Part shown: positions 60,805 to 64,000 of the stretch, piece by piece | How the letters are laid out: the number at the start of each line of letters is the position of its first letter | Numbering within the stretch: position 1 is the first letter of the stretch | Assembly (NCBI GenBank): GCA_032027045.1 | Contig: JAVSMU010000001.1 | Span: 729,846-793,845, forward strand | Reading direction: 5' to 3' | DNA from: Truepera sp. | Lineage (GTDB): Bacteria; Deinococcota; Deinococci; Deinococcales; Trueperaceae | DNA: 64,000 bases | The notes under the pieces: generated by a model | Databases searched by the model: none | What the model saw: the letters and a program-made list of their open reading frames with translations, nothing else | Told to the model about the DNA's origin: nothing | Made by a program: the position numbers and the translations under genes

Positions 60805-61737
60805 GTGCACCGACGAGGCCCAAAGCTTCCTCGCCACGCGCTCCTGCTGGCGGCCCTCGCAGCGGCGCTGGTGGCTTGCGCCCCACGGACGGAAGTCCGC
60901 ACGGTCGAGGCGATCGGTACCACCCTGGCGGTCGAGTTCGAGCTGGTGCCCGGGCAGACGAGCATCGAGCGCTTCGACCCCCCCGGGGCGGGCGGGCGGC
61001 TCGAGCTCACCGTCGGCACGCTGGCCCGGAACCCAAACGAGTTCGGGGTGCGCCTGCAGAACGTCACCTACGTCGTCTACCTCGAGGGCAAGTCGGTCGT
61101 GAGGGGCGCCCTCGCACCCGACATCTACCTCGAGAGCGGCGCTACCGCTCCGCTACGCTTCGACATCTCGACCAGCCTGGCCGGCCAAGCCGACTTGCTC
61201 AAGGCCGCCGCCCGGGCGTTCGCCGACAGGCCCCTGCAGTTCCGCGTCGAGGGCACGCTCCGCTTCGCGACCGCCACTCACGTGTACGAAACGCGCAACA
61301 AGGTGCTGGTAAGCGGCGCCACCCTGGCGCGTCAGACGGTCCAGGCGCCGCTCCTGCGGCTTACGGAGGCCGAAAGTAGGATCTTCATGCTCAGGCCCGA
61401 CGTGCCGGTGGTGCAGCTGGTGCTCCAGGCCGTGAACCCGGGCGACATCGGCTACTTCCTCTACGGCAAGGACCTGGCGCTCACGCTCGGCAACTGGCCC
61501 ATGGCCACGGAGGACATGAGCCCGGTGCCGCTCGCGGCCGGGCAGAGCTCACGCATCGACATCCTCTTCTACCCCAACCTGAAGGAGCTTCCCGACGAGG
61601 CACGCCTGTCGCTCGAGGCCACGCTCGCCGGCTACACCACGCTCGTCCGGCTGGAGGGCGAGCTGTTCATGGACGTTCTCGGCGTCGACAGCTTCCCGGT
61701 GCCCGGCGGCTGGTCGGTAACCGGCTTCGTGCGTTGA
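60805..61737 (+). CDS. LEA type 2-like lipoprotein with two repeats
   Basis: A 310-residue lipoprotein (lipobox L-V-A-C-A after a hydrophobic stretch). The mature part has two similar halves of about 130 residues with the pattern of LEA type 2 (WHy) domains: a strand with asparagine in L-T-V-G-T-L-A-R-N-P-N-E-F-G-V and again in V-L-Q-A-V-N-P-G-D-I-G-Y. Such domains occur in proteins tied to desiccation tolerance, and this lineage is known for that, but the link here is inference. Confidence 0.7.
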   Translation: MHRRGPKLPRHALLLAALAAALVACAPRTEVRTVEAIGTTLAVEFELVPGQTSIERFDPPGAGGRLELTVGTLARNPNEFGVRLQNVTYVVYLEGKSVVRGALAPDIYLESGATAPLRFDISTSLAGQADLLKAAARAFADRPLQFRVEGTLRFATATHVYETRNKVLVSGATLARQTVQAPLLRLTEAESRIFMLRPDVPVVQLVLQAVNPGDIGYFLYGKDLALTLGNWPMATEDMSPVPLAAGQSSRIDILFYPNLKELPDEARLSLEATLAGYTTLVRLEGELFMDVLGVDSFPVPGGWSVTGFVR

Positions 61738-61832
61738 GGCCGGCGCGCGTGGCGGGGGCCCGCAGCGCGCCCGCGCGCTCCTCGCTTCCGGGTCGGTGCG
61801 GCCGGGTCGGGGCAGTAGCGGTCGGTGGGTGC

Positions 61833-61838
61833 TACAGT
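61833..61838 (+). promoter_or_regulatory. Leaderless -10 box of serA
   Basis: TACAGT ends 8 nt before the ATG at 61847. It decides this start over a GTG 51 nt upstream. Confidence 0.7.
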
Positions 61839-61846
61839 CGCGCTCT

Positions 61847-63418
61847 ATGACGCGTATTCTCGTCACTGACTCCATCCAACTAGGCGAGCCGAAAGACCCT
61901 GCGGTCAGCCTCGACGATCGACCCGGGATCGGCCGCGAGGAACTCCTCGCCATCATCGGGACGTACGACGCCATCATCACGCGCAGCCGCACGCAGGTGG
62001 ACGAGGAGCTGCTGGCTGCGGCCACGCGCCTCAAGGTCGTCGGGAGGGCGGGCGTCGGCGTAGACAACATCGACCTTGACGCAGCGAGCCGCCGTGAGAT
62101 CCTGGTCGTGAACGCCCCCGAGGCCAACAACGTCTCGGCAGCCGAGTTGGCACTGGCCCTCATGCTCGCCGCCGCCCGCGGCGTGGCCCGCTCCGACCGG
62201 CTCGTGAGGAACGGCAAGTGGGAGCGCGCCTACCTCGGCCGCGAGGTCGAGGGCGCCCGGTTGGGGGTCGTGGGTCTTGGGCGCATCGGCTCGCTGGTGT
62301 CGCGCCGCGCCCAGGGCCTGGGCATGCACGTGGCGGCCTACGATCCCTACATCAACCGCCGGCGCGCGGACGAGCTCAAGGTCGAGCTGTTCGACGACCT
62401 CCACGAGATGCTGGCCAGGTCCGACTTCTTGACCGTGCACACGCCGCTGACGGAAGAGACGATCGGGATGATCGGGCAGGGCGAACTGGCCGCGCTGCCC
62501 GACGGGGCGGTGGTGGTGAACGCAGCCCGCGGCGGCATCATCCAGGAGGACGCGCTACTCGCCGCGCTGGAAGCGGGCAAGCTCTTCGGCGCCGGACTGG
62601 ACGTGTTCACGCTCGAGCCGCCCCGCGCCGACCACCCCCTCCTGCGCCGCGACGACGTCGTCCTCACGGCACACTTGGGCGCCAACACGCGCGAGGCGCA
62701 GCGCAGGGTGGGCACGCAGATCCTCGACCGGACGCTTTCCGCCCTGGCGGGCGACTACTCCGTGGGCATCGTCAACGCCCCGGCGCTGGCGCCCGAGGTC
62801 ATGTCCGCCCTCGGCGTGCACCTCACGCTGGGAGAGCGGCTGGGCAGCATGGCCGCGCAACTGGCGCAAGGGCGCGTGCACGAGGTCGAGGTCGAGTTCT
62901 CCGGCGACTTCCCGCTCGACCCCGACCCCATCGCCACAGCAGTGATAAAGGGCCTGATGGAGCCCTTCCTCGACACGCCGCCCAGCTACGTGAACGCCCT
63001 GTCGCTGGCGAAGGACCGCGACATCCGCGTCAGCAAGGTCAGCTCGGCGAGGAGCCACGGCTACACGTCGCACGTGCTCGTCAGCGTCGCCGGCACCGAA
63101 GGGCGAACCCGCGTGGGCGGCACCGTGCTGGCCGGTCAGCCGCGCGTCACCAGCATCGACGGGTACAACCTCGAGATCCGCCCCGAGGGCGCCATGCTCG
63201 TGTGCACCAACTACGACCGGCCCGGCGCGGTGGGCCGCGTGGGCACCGTCCTCGGCGACGCCGGGGTGAACATCAACAGCATGCAGCTCTCCAGGGTCGG
63301 CGAGGGCGGCGTCGCCATGTTCGTGCTGACCCTCGACTCCGCACCCGGCGACGACGTCCTCGAGGTGCTGGCGGGCCTCAGCGACGTCATCCGCAGCCTC
63401 AGGCCGGTGCGGCTGTGA
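61847..63418 (+). CDS. serA: D-3-phosphoglycerate dehydrogenase
   Basis: A 523-residue enzyme for the first step of serine synthesis, oxidising 3-phosphoglycerate with NAD. The NAD motif is G-L-G-R-I-G, the active-site H is in L-T-A-H-L-G-A-N-T, and the R and E are in the usual places. The long form has an extra intervening domain (about 310-440) and a C-terminal ACT domain (about 450-520, N-Y-D-R-P-G-A-V-G-R-V), which binds serine for feedback control. Its stop overlaps the start of the next gene. Confidence 0.95.
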   Translation: MTRILVTDSIQLGEPKDPAVSLDDRPGIGREELLAIIGTYDAIITRSRTQVDEELLAAATRLKVVGRAGVGVDNIDLDAASRREILVVNAPEANNVSAAELALALMLAAARGVARSDRLVRNGKWERAYLGREVEGARLGVVGLGRIGSLVSRRAQGLGMHVAAYDPYINRRRADELKVELFDDLHEMLARSDFLTVHTPLTEETIGMIGQGELAALPDGAVVVNAARGGIIQEDALLAALEAGKLFGAGLDVFTLEPPRADHPLLRRDDVVLTAHLGANTREAQRRVGTQILDRTLSALAGDYSVGIVNAPALAPEVMSALGVHLTLGERLGSMAAQLAQGRVHEVEVEFSGDFPLDPDPIATAVIKGLMEPFLDTPPSYVNALSLAKDRDIRVSKVSSARSHGYTSHVLVSVAGTEGRTRVGGTVLAGQPRVTSIDGYNLEIRPEGAMLVCTNYDRPGAVGRVGTVLGDAGVNINSMQLSRVGEGGVAMFVLTLDSAPGDDVLEVLAGLSDVIRSLRPVRL

Positions 63419-64000
63419 GCGCCGCGTTCTTCAAACCGCGGCTGCTGGCCCCTGGCCCCGTCGAGGTGCCGCCGGCCGTTCTCGAGGCCTTGGCGCGGCC
63501 CGTGACGCACCACCGCGCGCCCGCCTTCCGCGAGACCTTCCTGCGTGCACGCGAACGCCTGGCAACGGTCTTCTCCGTACCAGGCGACGACGTGCTGATC
63601 GTTACCGGCAGCGGCACAGCGGGTTTCGAGGCGGCCCTCGTCAGCGCCGTTCCCGCGGGTGACCGCGTGTTGGCCCTGCACGCCGGCAGGTTCGGGGAGC
63701 GTTGGGCGGCGATGGCCGAGAGCCTCGGCTACCAGGTCGAGCATCTCGAGGCGGCGCCGGGCGCGGAGTTCGACCTGTCGGAGGTGGCAGAGAGACTGGA
63801 CGCCACCTCGCAGCTCGCCGCGGTGACGTTGGTCCAGAGCGAGACGTCGACCGGCGCGCTGCACGACGTGCGCGCGGTGGCGGAACTCGTGCGCCGCGTC
63901 AGGCCCGAGGCGCTCGTCCTCGTGGACGCCGTCACCAGCCTGGCCTGCGCCGAACTCAGACCGCTCGAGTGGGGCCTGGACGCCGTAGTTTCGGGTTCGC
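63415..64000 (+). CDS. Class V aminotransferase (partial, runs off the window)
   Basis: The first 195 residues of a PLP-dependent class V aminotransferase. The GTG at 63415 overlaps the serA stop as GTGA. The sequence begins with the family opening L-L-A-P-G-P-V-E-V-P, then P-V-T-H-H-R-A-P-A-F, G-S-G-T-A-G-F-E-A-A and L-V-D-A-V-T-S-L, as in serine-pyruvate or alanine-glyoxylate and archaeal-type phosphoserine aminotransferases. Next to serA, the second step of serine synthesis (making phosphoserine) is the most likely role. The PLP lysine is beyond the window edge. Confidence 0.88.
   Translation, partial: MSAAFFKPRLLAPGPVEVPPAVLEALARPVTHHRAPAFRETFLRARERLATVFSVPGDDVLIVTGSGTAGFEAALVSAVPAGDRVLALHAGRFGERWAAMAESLGYQVEHLEAAPGAEFDLSEVAERLDATSQLAAVTLVQSETSTGALHDVRAVAELVRRVRPEALVLVDAVTSLACAELRPLEWGLDAVVSGS

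Overview
The window is about 64 kb of a very GC-rich bacterial chromosome, almost fully coding, with short gene gaps and no phage, transposon, CRISPR array or rRNA operon. The best guess is a member of the Deinococcota, possibly Trueperaceae-like. The basis is indirect: menaquinone synthesis by the futalosine route (mqnC), a tandem pair of deoxynucleoside kinases, mutS2, and above all many apparently leaderless genes with a TANNNT -10 box 5 to 9 nt before the start codon. The taxonomic call is inference.

Layout. 1-2.6 kb: a thiamine-uptake operon behind a TPP riboswitch, then an MFS exporter. 2.7-7.1 kb: a Crp/Fnr-type regulator with a compact redox cluster (MIP18-like protein, 12-TM NnrS/oxidase-like protein, two DUF2249 proteins, a DUF1858-like protein, a cupin, a one-cluster ferredoxin and a 4-TM protein). 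This looks like nitrogen-oxide or low-oxygen respiration accessory functions without a recognisable reductase. 7.1-24.6 kb: housekeeping genes (RDD protein, pta, alkA-like glycosylase, mutS2, HAD phosphatase, LOG protein, ankyrin-M23 fusion, MATE pump, mreB, quinone reductase) and acuABC, which controls acetyl-CoA synthetase acetylation. 24.6-27.8 kb: a 1052-residue P-loop/TPR protein. 27.9-38.8 kb: mqnC with an amidohydrolase, thioredoxin, aconitase, SpoIID-like protein, CsoR-family repressor and rsmI. 38.9-48 kb: mfd, era, an initiator tRNA with complete promoter and terminator, a DUF2156 protein, and a pentapeptide-repeat/O6-methylguanine transferase pair. 48.1-48.9 kb: an unrecognised minus-strand unit. 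49-64 kb: deoA, murE, two deoxynucleoside kinases, a CNNM protein, alr, a polar amino-acid ABC permease and binding protein, recG, a LEA-like lipoprotein, serA, and the start of a class V aminotransferase.

The most unusual stretch is 48.1-48.93 kb on the minus strand. A near-consensus sigma-70 promoter (TTGACA, 17 bp, TAATGT) starts a roughly 280-nt leader with a 5' terminal hairpin. The leader holds a 25-residue TTG-started upstream ORF behind a long Shine-Dalgarno match, and competing inverted repeats, one arm of which lies inside that ORF. It is followed by two small genes (48 and 81 codons) and a hairpin terminator. This is the layout of a ribosome-sensing attenuator controlling small proteins; the function is unknown.

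Regulation across the window combines leaderless promoters, a few canonical leadered promoters (riboswitch, tRNA, binding protein, thioredoxin, the small-gene unit) and frequent ATGA/GTGA stop-start overlaps that suggest translational coupling.
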